From contig NC_092563.1 of NCBI RefSeq assembly GCF_037975245.1, positions 29,041,960 through 29,105,959 of the forward strand: a DNA stretch of 64,000 nucleotides, given 5' to 3'. This DNA is from Apostichopus japonicus. Its lineage: Eukaryota; Echinodermata; Holothuroidea; Aspidochirotida; Stichopodidae. The translations under genes were made by a program, and so were the position numbers. The notes below the pieces were generated by a model. The model had not been told where the DNA came from. It searched no databases and saw nothing but the letters and a program-made list of their open reading frames with translations. Positions 48,304 through 61,500 of this stretch are shown in pieces (position 1 is the first letter of the stretch; each line of letters begins with the position of its first letter).

Positions 48304-48915
48304 TTGTTTTGCTTCATACTTATGCAAGGCCCGGGATTCCATGTTGGGCAGGAGGAAATTTCTGGTCTTGGATTGTTATCCGTAGAGAGTAGAGCTAAAT
48401 TCATTAGGTTAAACCATACACACAAAATCCTTAACAACTGTAGTTCTCCTTACCTCACCACCAATTTCACCAAAACCTCTGCCATTCATAACCAGGGGAC
48501 TCGTTCAAGATATCACAATTTCTATGTTATTGATTCTATGGGTGGTGTTAGCTCTACTTTCTACTTCACGGCAACTCAGGATTGGAATGCTCTTCCAAAT
48601 CATATCAAATCCATTAAGTCTTCTCATCTTTTTAGAGCTGAGTTAAGGAAGCATCTCATGTAATTTTGGGGGTGGGGGGAGAGGGAGGCACTTTTCTGTT
48701 TTTTGTGCAACATCTTCCTTTTTTGTGTCTTATTTATTGGTTCCCTAGTTTTTTCCATTCATTGTGCATTTTTTCGTCTATAGGGCCCCATTGGAATTGA
48801 GTCGACGTTCAGTCAACCTAATGGGTTTAGCTCCAGTTACTCTTTTCTTTTCCATCCTTTTTGTCTTTGTAATAGTTTTGTATTTTGCACAATCTGAGTG
48901 CGAATAAAATCAAAT
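48304..48915 (+). mobile_element. LINE 3' end with poly(A) signal
   Basis: An open frame to 48663 encodes the C-terminal end of a non-LTR retrotransposon: GLLSVESRAKFIRLNHTHKI, CSSPYLTTNF, TRSRYHNFYV, ATQDWNALPNHIKSIKSS and ELRKHLM. A 3' UTR follows, with GAGTGCGAATAAAATCAAAT at its end. The frame is intact across 119 codons, so this copy is younger than the other two fragments. Confidence 0.8.
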
Positions 48916-49564
48916 TCTTTCTCACTCATGATTGGTTCATTCAGTGATAGATTTGATGAATATTAATGATGTTCAGAAGTAGGTAATATTGAACCAATCA
49001 TAGATCAGATTCCCCATCACATGTGACCTCTGAACAGTTGTTCAAGAGGCAAATTAGTGCAGGAGAAGGAATAATCCCGTACTCACGATCAGTATATATA
49101 TCACCAAATAATTTATACCTATTTTTGGGTTTCCAATCAGTATTTTGAAGTTATTTTACAGCGTTTAAAATTGAACTTTGAATTGTATCACGGATCGAGA
49201 ATAAATCAGCTTGAAATCAACACAACTATTTAATCATTTATTTGAGTGGAGCTTATTGGAGCTAGGTTTCTGAAATAGCCTACCAAGTAATTTTCCGCAG
49301 GGGCAACGACAGTACCAATCTCTACCGAGCAACAGGCGATATTTGCCGCATTACACTATGTAATGATATCAATGCTAATAAACACAAGTACCAACAGGGA
49401 AAAATTTCTTGTTGTCACTCCTCCGCAGAATTTAACTTGAATGTCGCATAAGGACATTCTTTGAATACCAAAAGGGCACTTTTTAATTAGAAAAATGGGG
49501 AGAAGTACTATTTATTAACAGAAAGGGTCATTTTTGGTTACGATGATCATTGTAATCTTTGCAG

Positions 49565-50565
49565 TCATGATGGCACATAAACACGATATCTGAAGAAGGG
49601 AAGGTCAGATCAATTTCATATTTGGTGTGAAGAAGTACCACATTGAGTGAAAGAAGCTTGTTGTTTTTGTGGAGGTCAATGATCATTTGGGGTCACCAAG
49701 GGTCAAATTGTGGAACCTTGTAAACATGTATCTCAAGAAGGTAAGCTTGGGAAATCTCATATTTAATATAATATAAACCACATTAGGTACAAGAAGACTA
49801 TAGGTTTGGTGGAGAACCGTGGAGTTCATTTGTCATTTGGGGTCACCAGGGTCAAATTCCGAAAACCTTGTAATACGATATCTCAAAAAGGGAAGCTTAG
49901 GCAGACCTCACATACATTTGATGTGTAGAAGTACCACATTAATTTTAAGAAGACTATTTGTTTTGGTGGATGTCAAATGTCATTTGGGGTCACCAGGTGT
50001 CTAATTGTGAAAACCTTGTAAACACAGTATGTAAGCTGGGCAGATCTCATATTTAATATGCATATGAACCACACTGAATACAAGAAGCCTATAGTTTTGG
50101 TGGAGGTCAAAGGTCATTTGGGGTCAAATTGGGAAACCTTATAAATACAATATCTGAAGGGAAGCTTGGGCAGACCTAATATTTGGGTGTAGAAGTACTA
50201 CATTGAGTACAAGAAGCCTATTGTTTTTTGTGGAAGTCAACAGTCATTTTTGGCCACCAGGAGTCAAATTGTGAAAACCTTGTAAACATGATATCTCAAT
50301 ATTGAAGGCTTGAGCAGATCTCATACTTAGTATGATGGTGTATAACACTGAGTAAAAGAAGCCTGATTGATTGTGGAGGTCAAAGGTCATTTGAAGTCAA
50401 CAATTGCCAAACATCTACTTCACTCCCATCTAACCTGTCTCTCTACACTAAGACACCTACCATAGCATAATAACGCAAGGGAAGCTTGGACAGATGTCAT
50501 ATTTAGTGTGTTGATGTATCACATTTAGTACAAGAAGCCTGTTGTTGAGGCCAATGGTCATTTCA
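49565..50565 (+). repeat. degenerate ~145-bp satellite, copy set 2 (about seven units)
   Basis: Repeated modules CGATATCT-AAGAAGGGAAG, CTTGGGCAGA-CTCATATTT, AAGTACCACATT, ACAAGAAGCCTATTGTTTT and GTCATTTGGGGTCACCAGG, in constant order with heavy divergence. Open frames here are chance. Confidence 0.85.
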
Positions 50566-50569
50566 GGAC

Positions 50570-51940
50570 AGCCTGTGTCATTTTGAATGTATTGTTTGTC
50601 ACATAACACTGCTTTTTACTGTATTACTAAGATCTAGTTTGTTGTATACCCTCACTATACATTACACCAGATTCATGAAGAAAATTGCTCATGTTACATC
50701 ATCAGAACCACAATGCACTTTTGCATTCTGGTTAAAAAAAGAAAAAGGGCGCACTTTGGGGGTTTCAAGAAACTTGGAGCCCCTGGCTGGCTTTTATAGG
50801 TCGCATAAACACCATCACAAATGAACATCATAATTGCAGTTTAACAACCGATTCAGAGCCAGAGATAAGTGCACAGCTCTAATTTCTGTTGTCCGACATC
50901 AGTTTCAGCTTTCACATGCTGTCTGTTCACTTGTTGACCATTCACATGCATCGGGCAAGTTCACTCACAATTTGTTTTAAAACTCTGTTCATTTAGACTA
51001 GAGTAGCCCTTGACAAACGCTGCTCATGTACAAAGTTCTGCACCAAAAATCTAGATATAATATATATAATATATTGTTTTATTTTCCATTTTCAATGGTG
51101 AAATTATATTCATTAACGATTTACTAACTCAGAGCAAATTCAAAATATTCACTGCTTAAAGAAATTGCATTTACATCTTCAAACTAATTTTACAAGATCA
51201 CTAGCTTTTTTATGGTTACCTGACCCAATGTTAACAATACTTTGAGATGTTCTTTAACTTCCCAATACTTAAAAATGATTTGAAGATATCAAATCTATGA
51301 AAATGATTTGAAGTTGAAGATATCAAATGAAGATATTAAAAATATTTGAAGATATAAGACAATATTGTGGAATAGCTAAAATTTAAGGAAAGCATTAAAT
51401 GTTGAAGTAACAAAAGTAGTAAATATATGAATATAAGTTTATTATTATTTACAGTTAATTATTTATTATAGTTAATTTTATATATAAGCCAAAATATAGA
51501 AATTGACATATTTCAGGGTGATATAATTTCATTTGGAGTAATTCGAGAATTAAAAGCAGCCCAAACATTTTGCTCTTCTAACTTTGGCCCAGAGAGGATC
51601 CAACATAGAGCTTTTGACTTATTACATAAATGTTATTGAAACGACACAGGACACTGCGCACAAGCTATTACAAAATGAAATTTTAATTTTGGAGAACCAT
51701 GATAAACCAGCTTTGTTTCAAAAGTCCATAACAAAAAAGTTGTTGAAAGGACATCGATCAAAATTCACAAAAATTTCAATATGAAAACATGAAAATATAG
51801 AAATTTAAAACTTGGAAATATTTCTTGTATGAGTAATAGAAGTGACCATGTTTACTCCGGTTGTATCTTTGAGAATGCTGCTCAATAAAACTATCGGCCA
51901 ATGTCAAGTTGAGCAGATTTCCTACAAGAGCAGTTCTTGG
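50570..51940. other. no gene seen
   Basis: Very AT-rich intergenic DNA between gene A and the 3' relic of gene B; a tandem ATTTGAAGATAT motif at 51290-51360 and short open frames only. Confidence 0.5.
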
Positions 51941-51949
51941 AATATAGAC

Positions 51950-52204
51950 ACAACCAGTTTAATCAGCACTTAGAATTCTTGCAAAGTTCACTAGATCACA
52001 CTATTCTAATTAAGTCTCACTGTCCTGTGCCAGAAGACTAGCATACACGAGTTGGAAGCAAACTTCCTCATAGTTACTGTTAAGTGCACAGAAGTTTTAC
52101 CTCAAACGGTGAGAGGGTTTGTTTCTGGCAATGCAGGAACTTTGCAAATTTTACTGACAATTTGTTCTAAAAAATTCCTTCATCCTTGACCATTCTGGAA
52201 GAAT
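51950..52204 (-). pseudogene. decayed Death-domain exon of gene B
   Basis: Sits downstream of gene B where gene A has its Death-domain exon, and keeps the acceptor context: TCTACAG then ATTCTTCCAGA (gene A: TGTACAG, ATTCTTCTAGA). Farther in, one frame reads NSNYEEVCFQLVYA against NNNYEEASYQLLHA in gene A, and NFARILSA against RLAKVLYRA. In-frame stops (for example after GIF and after QDSET) and frame shifts remove coding ability. Confidence 0.7.
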
Positions 52205-52557
52205 CTGTAGAAAAAAATGAAAGGTTAAAAATTCATGACCAAGAAGATATTTGAAGCAACAACGTTAAGCTAGCTGTTATTAGTTTTGGCTTCAAATTTC
52301 AGTACGCAAACAATTTGCTAGAATTTCAGTGTGGGTATCAAAATACTTTTACAGTGGCAGTAAATTGGTTTTTAAAATTTGCCCATGGTTGGCAATTAAT
52401 TGACTTTCTAGCACATTGAGGACATTTATCAAACATCTGGATAAACTGCATATGGTCTAAGAATGGTACCGAATTTGATGCACACTAAGGCTTCGATACG
52501 TAAAAGAAGGACTACACTGTACCTGATTAATCCACTCCGTAGATGAGGAGGTTGATG

Positions 52558-55500
52558 CTAGGTGTTTGGAGGTCCACCCTGATGATACGTCGGTCCATTA
52601 TAAAAGTTCTCAATGTGGTTAATGTAATTAACTACATGGTAGGAAAGTAAACACAAACAAAAGACACCAAACATTAAACAATGATTTATGGTGATTTCAT
52701 GAATTACTAAACCTAAGCTACCGTCAGTCTTCTTCACAAGGAAGAAAGTGAGAAACAAAAAAACCTCTGAGATTTCCAGCTCTTGTAGCACTACCCTTGT
52801 AGGAATATAAACCATTCATTCACTAGTAAGGATTTTACAGTATAACATTTTTTTATTTCTTCAAAATGCTTCAGTATCCAGAAACAGACACACACATGCA
52901 CACACACGTTTGTATTACATTCAGACCGAGGACCCCATTGTATTTTCCATTGTTCAAATCCACGTACCCTAACCTTAACAATACCCCATACAATAGAATT
53001 CTTCCGAGGAAGTGGTGATTCTTTAGAACTCATAACTGAGGACCTGGAATTCTTTTGTTCAAGTCCTCGGTCAGAATACAAAAACCCATTCACACCATCA
53101 TCATCACATAGATTCCTCCAGTAAGGAATCAAAACTTACATATCACTTTTGTGTGGATGTTATATCCTCTATATGTGACAAAGATTAATTCCAATTCCCC
53201 TTTTCTTATTTAAAAGACTTCCCCCCCCCCCCCCCCCATCTATGTGATTACTCAAGCACTGCTCTTTTCTAAGACTCTTGATCATTCATTACAATAATCA
53301 CCATGAGAAATCCCTTCTGATCTTATTTTAAGTCAGTTGTACATCGTTACCTCACATTTTGCACTCAAACTATTGGAAGGTGAAAACTGTTATCATATCC
53401 TTCTGCACTTTCAAGCAAACCATTATCATAACTTTAATAGTAAACACTGACTTGATGGTGAAGCCTGGCTGCTGGTAGGCTGCCTGTTCTGGTTGAACTC
53501 TGGTTGGTACTGTGATTGTCCATGGTGGGATAGATTCTGCCGCTGGTTAAGAGGCTGGCCTGCATGAGGTGGTGGTTGCCTAAAATACAGTTAAGAATCA
53601 TGAGGAAAGATACTAATGTGCAAGGCAAAACAAAACACAACCAGAAAGTTAATAGCTTACCAATTAAATGTGCAAACAACTTTGCCTTGGATGAAGGATT
53701 TTCTTGTTTTCTTGACAAGAAATGAAAAGTTCTTCATCCCATTTACTAAGGTGGACGATCTTTCAAATCCAAGGCACAATAACAGTTTATTATTCCAACC
53801 ATTGGTCTTTTGGTCCCAAGCAAAACTTGATAGATAATTAGTACATGCACTAATGGAATTCTAAACCTCAAAATGTGAGGTTCACACCCAATGTGCTTTA
53901 TCCTTACAATGTACCTATGAAAGAATGACAATGTGTGTGCACCAAGCACAGAGTGCAATATATACTTAGACTTTGTCCACTTTCTACTGAAATAACCTTT
54001 GACTTCAGCAAAAGCTATTGGGATCATGGATGGGGTCAATGAGGTTGACCAATCATTGTGTACTACATTATAATTCTGCTTAAAAGCAAAGACAACACAT
54101 TCACATACACGACATTCCTTACACCTTTCGATTAGTGCTAATTGACCATTTCTGTTTTATAGGTGCATGCTGGTAACTTCAGGTAGGAAGTAACAAAAAA
54201 CACTGAGATATGGGTTCTGGTTGAGTGGTGGTAAGGAGGAGAGGGTGGAGGTATGTCAGTTTTAAAGCAATCTTTAGAGGGACTGGTTATCAACATAACT
54301 GGGTGGATTTAAACCATGCAAATATTAATCTGTATTTTGTCTATTGAGGTGCTCACCTCAAGGGCTTAACTTTTAAAACCATGCACATGTTGTCAACTTA
54401 ATTGCACGATGTAACATATTTTGGTGGCTGTTAACGAATAAAACACAATGCACGGTTCTCTGTTTAACATAACAACTGGAAGAGTCTTTTATTTAGACTT
54501 GCAGCAAACAGGTACAATATGGAACGCCAATAAGGACAAATATATTACACACGACAATTGAAATTCCTCTCTCCATAAATGAATAATCACCATGCAACCA
54601 TCCAAGCAATTTTCTCAACAACAATAATTGCACAAGTAGAACAGTAGGCAATCTTATGGAGAACTTTGACACAACCAGTCTTGCAGATCTCTGAAATTCA
54701 TAGATCTTGATTTATATAGAATGGCACTAACAGTCTCATATCTACTTTAAGGGTTTTTGTTATTTGGGGGAGTACTGAGTCCATTGTGATTTCCAGGTAT
54801 TACCCAGAATCATGCATGAGATTTATCAGTTTGTGGTTATTGAGCTCACCATAAACTTTGTTGCTCACATGTACAGGTACACACACACACACAAACATAC
54901 ACCCATATGTGTAAAACTACACATCAAAATTTACCATAATTTTCTACAAAGGAGTTAGGAATAGAATCATCCTATCCCTTCTCATATACACAGTAGGTTG
55001 TGATGCCAAATATAATCAAAACAACAAGAATGAACAAAAGTCTCACATGTTAGGCGAACGGTTTTGCTGGAAAGGTTGGGAGTTCGAACAGTGTTGTGTT
55101 GGCTCATCCTGCAGATGAGAATCCTGAGTTTGTTGACGATAGTATCTGCACTTAGCATCTGCCTTTACTGAGTTGTCATGATCCTTTAAGTTTGGGTTAA
55201 ACAATTGGGAACCAAGATTAGTGTGTTAATTAAGTACAGAGAACTTGCAAGATAGGTAGGAGGGTGTATGCATAGCCCCATGGTTCCTAGAACACAAATC
55301 TGCACATTTCCTGCAGGTAGGAGTGTGCATGCATAACCCCATGGTTTCTAGAACACAAATCTGCACATTTCCTGTAGGTAGGAGTGTGCATGCATAACCC
55401 CATGGTTCATAGAACACAAATCTGCACATTTCCTGTAGGTAGGAGTGTGCATGCATAACCCCATGGCTCCTAGATAAAAAATCTGCACAATTCCTGTAGG

Positions 55501-58500
55501 TAGGAGTGTGCATGCATAGCCCCATGGTTCCTAGAACACAAATCTGCACATTTCCTGTAGGTAGGAGTGTGCATGCATAACCCCATGGCTCCTAGATAAA
55601 AATCTGCACATTTCCTGTAGGTAGGAGTGTGCATGCATAGCCCCATGGTTTCTAGAACACAAATCTGCACATTTCCTGTAGGTAGGAGTGTGCATGCATA
55701 GCCCCATGGTTCCTAGAACACAAATCTGCACATTTCCTGTAGGTAGGAGTGTGCATGCATAACCCCATGGCTCCTAGATCAAAAATCTGCACATTTCCTG
55801 TAGGTACGAGTGTGCATGCATAGTCCCATGGTTCATAGAACACAAATCTGCACATTTCCTGTAGGTACGAGTGTGCATGCATAGTCCCATGGTTCATAGA
55901 ACACAAATCTGCACATTTCCTGTAGGTACGAGTGTGCATGCATAACCCCATGGCTCCTAGATCAAAAATCTGCACATTTCCTGTAGGTACGAGTGTGCAT
56001 GCATAGTCCCATGGTTCATAGAACACAAATCTGCACATTTCCTGTAGGTAGGAGTGTGCATGCATAACCCCATGGTTCATAGAACACAAATCTGCACATT
56101 TCCTGTAGGTAGGAGTGTGCATGCATAACCCCATGGCTCCTAGATCAAAAATCTGCACATTTCCTGTAGGTAGGAGTGTGCATGCATAGCCCCATGGTTT
56201 CTAGATCAAAAATCTGCACATTTCCTGTAGGTAGGAGTGTGCATGCATAACCCCATGGCTCCTAGATCAAAAATCTGCACATTTCCTGTAGGTAGGAGTG
56301 TGCATGCATAACCCCATGGCTCCTAGATAAAAAATCTGCACATTTCCTGTAGGTAGGAGTGTGCATGCATAGCCCCATGGTTCCTAGAACACAAATCTGC
56401 ACATTTCCTGTAGGTAGGAGTGTGCATGCATAGCCCCATGGTTCATAGAACACAAATCTGCACATTTCCTGTAGGTACAAGTGTGCATGCATCTGTTTGA
56501 ATAGTGCAGACTGTGGTGTGACAATGGGTAAGCTGTTGAAAAATTTGTGTGAGACGTCTTTGCGTTTTCACGAGACTGTAAAAATTCACCTTCACTCTTT
56601 AATTTCTTTAAAATAATTTGCAGAAACACTTTTGATATTTAACCTATTCCAGAGACACTGCAACGTGTCACGAATATTGTATTCAGATATATTGTACTAG
56701 GTGGCAGACCAGCTTTCAAGGCAAAATTGATTCATTAAATATGCAAGTTATTGTATCAATGAGCAAACGGCTGAAACCTACCGACCGAGACCTGCCTATC
56801 TTAACAGTACTTTGGTCTACATCGTTCAATACCATACTTTGCAGTTTTTTCCCCTAGATTTACTAACTATAACAAACTTAGTAACAATATTAACAAAACC
56901 ATTTTGCCAGCTTTTAGCTTGAGAAACAGTCACTGTTTGAAAACAGAGGGATGAAATTTCTTCCCAAATCTGCCAGTATTGGTGAATAGTTTGAGGGCTA
57001 TGACTGACTGTTTTAACAGTTTGTGAATAATTTTTTTATTATTAAGTTCCTTATGTATAACCAATCTCATTCCAACACCAAATGATTACAACAGACTACG
57101 CAGGTAGATTCCACGGGGTTAATATACAGTTGCTTGATTGGTGAGCTGTGGCTGTAACACATTTCAACTTAGTGAAGACTGCATATTGTGTATAACAAAA
57201 TTATAGATCTGATATCAAACCTGTTTCTTCGTCTGTTAGATAACGTTGATGGTCTGAACACTATTATGCAAAAGTTTTTGAATATGTTTGTGATGAAAGC
57301 TTAAAGGTATTTCAGACCAGTTTAATATCTCCTCAACGACTTGCAGATGAGAGCAAAAATAACCTGTGTGACCTATTAATTAATTCAGGGAAAGTAAATG
57401 GTTACAAAGTAGGCTGAATTTTACTGGACTTACATTGATTCATACATAAGTTCTCAAGTCCTGAACATTATTCTTGTTACATTTTTAGTATGATTGTTAA
57501 AGTTAACTGAAATCCTAGACAGGCTGCCACCTAAAAGAAGAAGGAGTACCTACCTCATTAACACACACTCCACAAGCTGAAAACAACAAGAAAATTACAT
57601 TAATTTATTTGAATTGGGGAAATATTCACTCTTTCAAAAACTATTCTCTGCTTTTACATCTTCATACTGGTGTTAACAATGAGATTTAAAATTTACACTT
57701 GTACTGGATCCAGAGTTGAGATCAAATCCACAGATGCATGGCAGGTACACTATTGCAAATAGTGATTGTATTTCACTAACTAGCATTTGAGTTATGTTGT
57801 AACCAAAAGCAAAAGGCTTCTTCTACTCAGTATGATACAGATACATGTATGCCTGTATGAGATCTCCAAGATTCCCTTCTTAAGATGTTGTTTGCAAACT
57901 TTTTTTTGATCTCTAGTATCTTTCAAATGATCTTTGACCTGCTAAAAAAAACACATAGGCTTCTTTTACTCAATATGGGGCACTAATGCAGAAAGCATGA
58001 AATTTGTCCAAGCTTCCCTTCTGGTGATATGGTGTTTACAAGCAAGGTGTCACACACTTGACCACATATATTCATTCCATAATAGTTGAATATATTACTG
58101 TAATCATCAAAGACCCCCGTAAAAATTAGTAAAGTAACTATTCAATTTAATTTAACAAATCACCTCTCAAATCAGCACATAAAGTATCCAGTGATGAAAC
58201 TGAAAGTGTTACATGTTGAACTTGGGTACGTCCTGCTACCCGAACTTGCAGCGTCAAAATCCTTTCCTTTTTGTTCTTTACAATTGTCTGTATCCTCCTC
58301 AAAGGTATCCATTTCTCATTGCCATCTGACCCGATTGGCACCTTAATGAAACAGAGTTCGCCGGTATCTTTCTGGAGGTATAATTTGTATGATGTGTTTG
58401 TTTGCAGACCATGGCATTCGATGACATCATTACCTCCCGATAATACAAAAACGTCAGTATCTGGAGAGAAAATAAGAAACAGACAAGATTTTTTCACTGA

Positions 58501-61500
58501 TGAATATAAATTCTTGAAAAAGTCCACAGATTTACAACAAACTATACTGTGAGATTGCAACATCAACAACACAAAAAACTTTTCAATGCCTAAATGTTGC
58601 AAATTTTCCAAGAATTCTGCTAGAAGTTTTTTTTCAAAAATATTCCTAAGGTACTACATTTGCTAACTATAAACAGAAAGAATTTTACAAACATTTTCCT
58701 TCAACTGTCAGATTACTCATTTCTTCTTCCAAATGAAATGATGCTCCATCTGCGTAGCGCCCTGTAAGGCCTTCAGGGTATGCGGAGGAAACCTCTTTAT
58801 TTACAGGGGTGGGTGGATCGTCATCTATGGTGGGCGGATCATCAACTGTGGTGGGTGGATCGTCATCTATGGTGGGCGGATCATCGTCTGTGGTGGGCGG
58901 ATCATCATCGGTTGGGGAATCTCGATAGTCTCTTTCTTCCCCTCCTGCCGATGCTCTGTCACTGAGAGGAGTGGCTGGTGACTGGGATATGCCATGCCTT
59001 GTCCGAGATTTCCCACCTTTCAACTGTTATTTCAAATGTAGAGACATCATTTGCTCTATTTCTAAAAGCTTTATTTTCTGTTGGTTTTTTTAAGATTGCA
59101 TCATTCTTGCCAAGACCAAGCTAAATTCATATTATTTACCGTTAATCTAATTAAGAGATATGTATATGGGTACAGTTATTTTGCTGAGCTCGTCATTGGT
59201 TAGTTATTATGGGTGCACAATTTCAAACAAGCGTTTTTTATGCCACTCTAAAATTAGCTATGTAATTTTTCAACTTTCTCAATGTCTAGGACTAATTTTT
59301 AGTACAGAGCCTCTAGAAAGTTATTTTTACTAAAATGCACAAATGTGGGGACAAAACTGATGTCCTTTAACTGTTTAGTCCAATACTCTTGAGTCACATA
59401 AATTTATCTGTAATTAATGTCATAAATTCATTCTTGCATCTTTCCCGAACCTTCCAAGTTTATATTTAAACTGTATCCTTCCTGGTCTTGAGTTTTGGTT
59501 GACAAAAATGACACATGGTTTCAGATCTCTTCCCTTCTATTTACAGATAAAAACCCAAATCCCCCTCCACCAAAAAATGGAACTTTGACACACCTGTTTT
59601 ACCTTTACACATATGAGTTGGACAAAATATAGATACACATTTCACTTCCATTTTGTCAAGAGGAAATTTAATACAAATACTTTTTCTAAACACGGACTGG
59701 TTCAGAAGTACCCTTTAAACTTTCTTTATCTTTTTAAAGAAAGTACCTCTAATTACATCCCACATGCAGTAATATTCTGTACCTTTCTGATTACATCTCC
59801 ACAACTATAATTTCTTCACATGACAAATATTTATTTTATCAAGTTTAAATCTTCAAGAGTAAGATTCAATGCAGTGAACAGTATCATGTAAAGCCCTTGT
59901 CTGAGCAATTCTTTGTGGTAAATTTTGATAGTGAAACATTTAATAAGCTGAAAATAAGAAGGAATGGAAGGTCTCTGCGGTGCAACTGAACCAAGTATTT
60001 GTCCAGCTAACTAATTTCAATATATATCATTAAGTGAGCAAAACAGAAGTTGTTCAATATACTATTAATTTATCAAATGCTTAATTTATCTGTATACCCC
60101 TGCACTTTAATACCCTAGCACTTGAAACAAAACTTACAAAAACCCATAAATGGTATTGTGCTACTGTCATTGTAGCACCTATGGTTTTGAAGCCTAATAC
60201 TTGCCAACCTCATGATATAATGTGGAATGTTGATCTACTCCATGTTTCTAATCTAATGTGATTTATTCATTCTATTGTTTCAAATGATGTTCATGTTTTA
60301 GATAGTAAGGCAGTAACATATGCAATCAATGTTTCCGTTCCTTTCAAGATACTGTTTTGATCTATTGAAGGAAAGACTGCAAGATATAATGAATGAATAA
60401 TGTGTGCCTCCCAAGACATGTGTCATTTGTGATGTACCCATTTCTCTCATTTGCCTGTTTCTGATAAATGCTAAAATGTCAGTGTGTTGAGGGGGCTAGG
60501 GTTGGGATGGTAAAGTAAGAAACACTTGTCATGTATGTGGTTTAAAGTGCCCTTTCAGTTTTTACTAGATAAAACGACACCTTGTGAATATTGGACATGT
60601 CATACATTCAAAATTTTAGGAGTTGTGTGCCAGCTTCCCTTTAGCCAATACAGCTCATCCCCATGTATAAACTAATTCTCTAATCTAATTATCAATCTAC
60701 TTCACAACATCTTCTAACCAAGGATTGGTACTCTGTATCTAAATGATTGCTTTAGCAGTGTTGCCATATTACCAGTATGACAATTGTAGCATTTTTCTAG
60801 CAAATTTCAAAGATAAAAATCAAGATTTTAACGAGCTTTATTCTTGTAAACTAATGGGTATCCATGCATATGTACTCCTTGTGTTCCACAGGAAACATAT
60901 TGGAGTAAACATGGCTTATAAATACAGGCTGTCTATAAAAATCACACAACTTTACAACCATACTGTTAATCAAACTCCACTACAATTACCCCATATAGCA
61001 GAGACTCAAAAGATGAAAATTCATAGCCCACTTACAAGATCCTTCAATTTTTCGTCGGCTTTTGCCAGGTCTTCTTCGTTAACTTCATCACGGATGTAGT
61101 TTCTCAATGAGTCTGCCCAGGCTGGAGGAAGAAGGAATGGGAAATTGGTATTGCTGGACACAAATTTAGAAGCATTGCGCAAAGTTGGCGCAAATCTGTC
61201 TTGAAAAATCAAACCATTTTTGCTATACTGGCGATATTATTATCCCTTTTAGTAAAAGTTGTTGTGTTTTGGTAGACAATTCTTACTTTAAAGCAGTTAA
61301 TTTCATTTTCTGTTTTATAAATATCCAAATAAAATAAAACTGTTAGCAAACTGCTTATCCACAAGAGAGCCTGTGTAGGAGAATGTGTAAAAGTATTAGT
61401 TAGCCTGACGTTTCAATCCTAGCAGGACTTCTTCAAAGGCTAAATAACAAGTAACAGCAACATTTTAAATGGAATCTGATAAAAGAATATCAATGATACC

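Noticed and set aside
55226-56629. Minus-strand open frames with repeated MHAHSYLQEMCRF peptide
   Set aside because: Product of the 61-bp minisatellite inside a gene B intron; all frames carry the same repeat.
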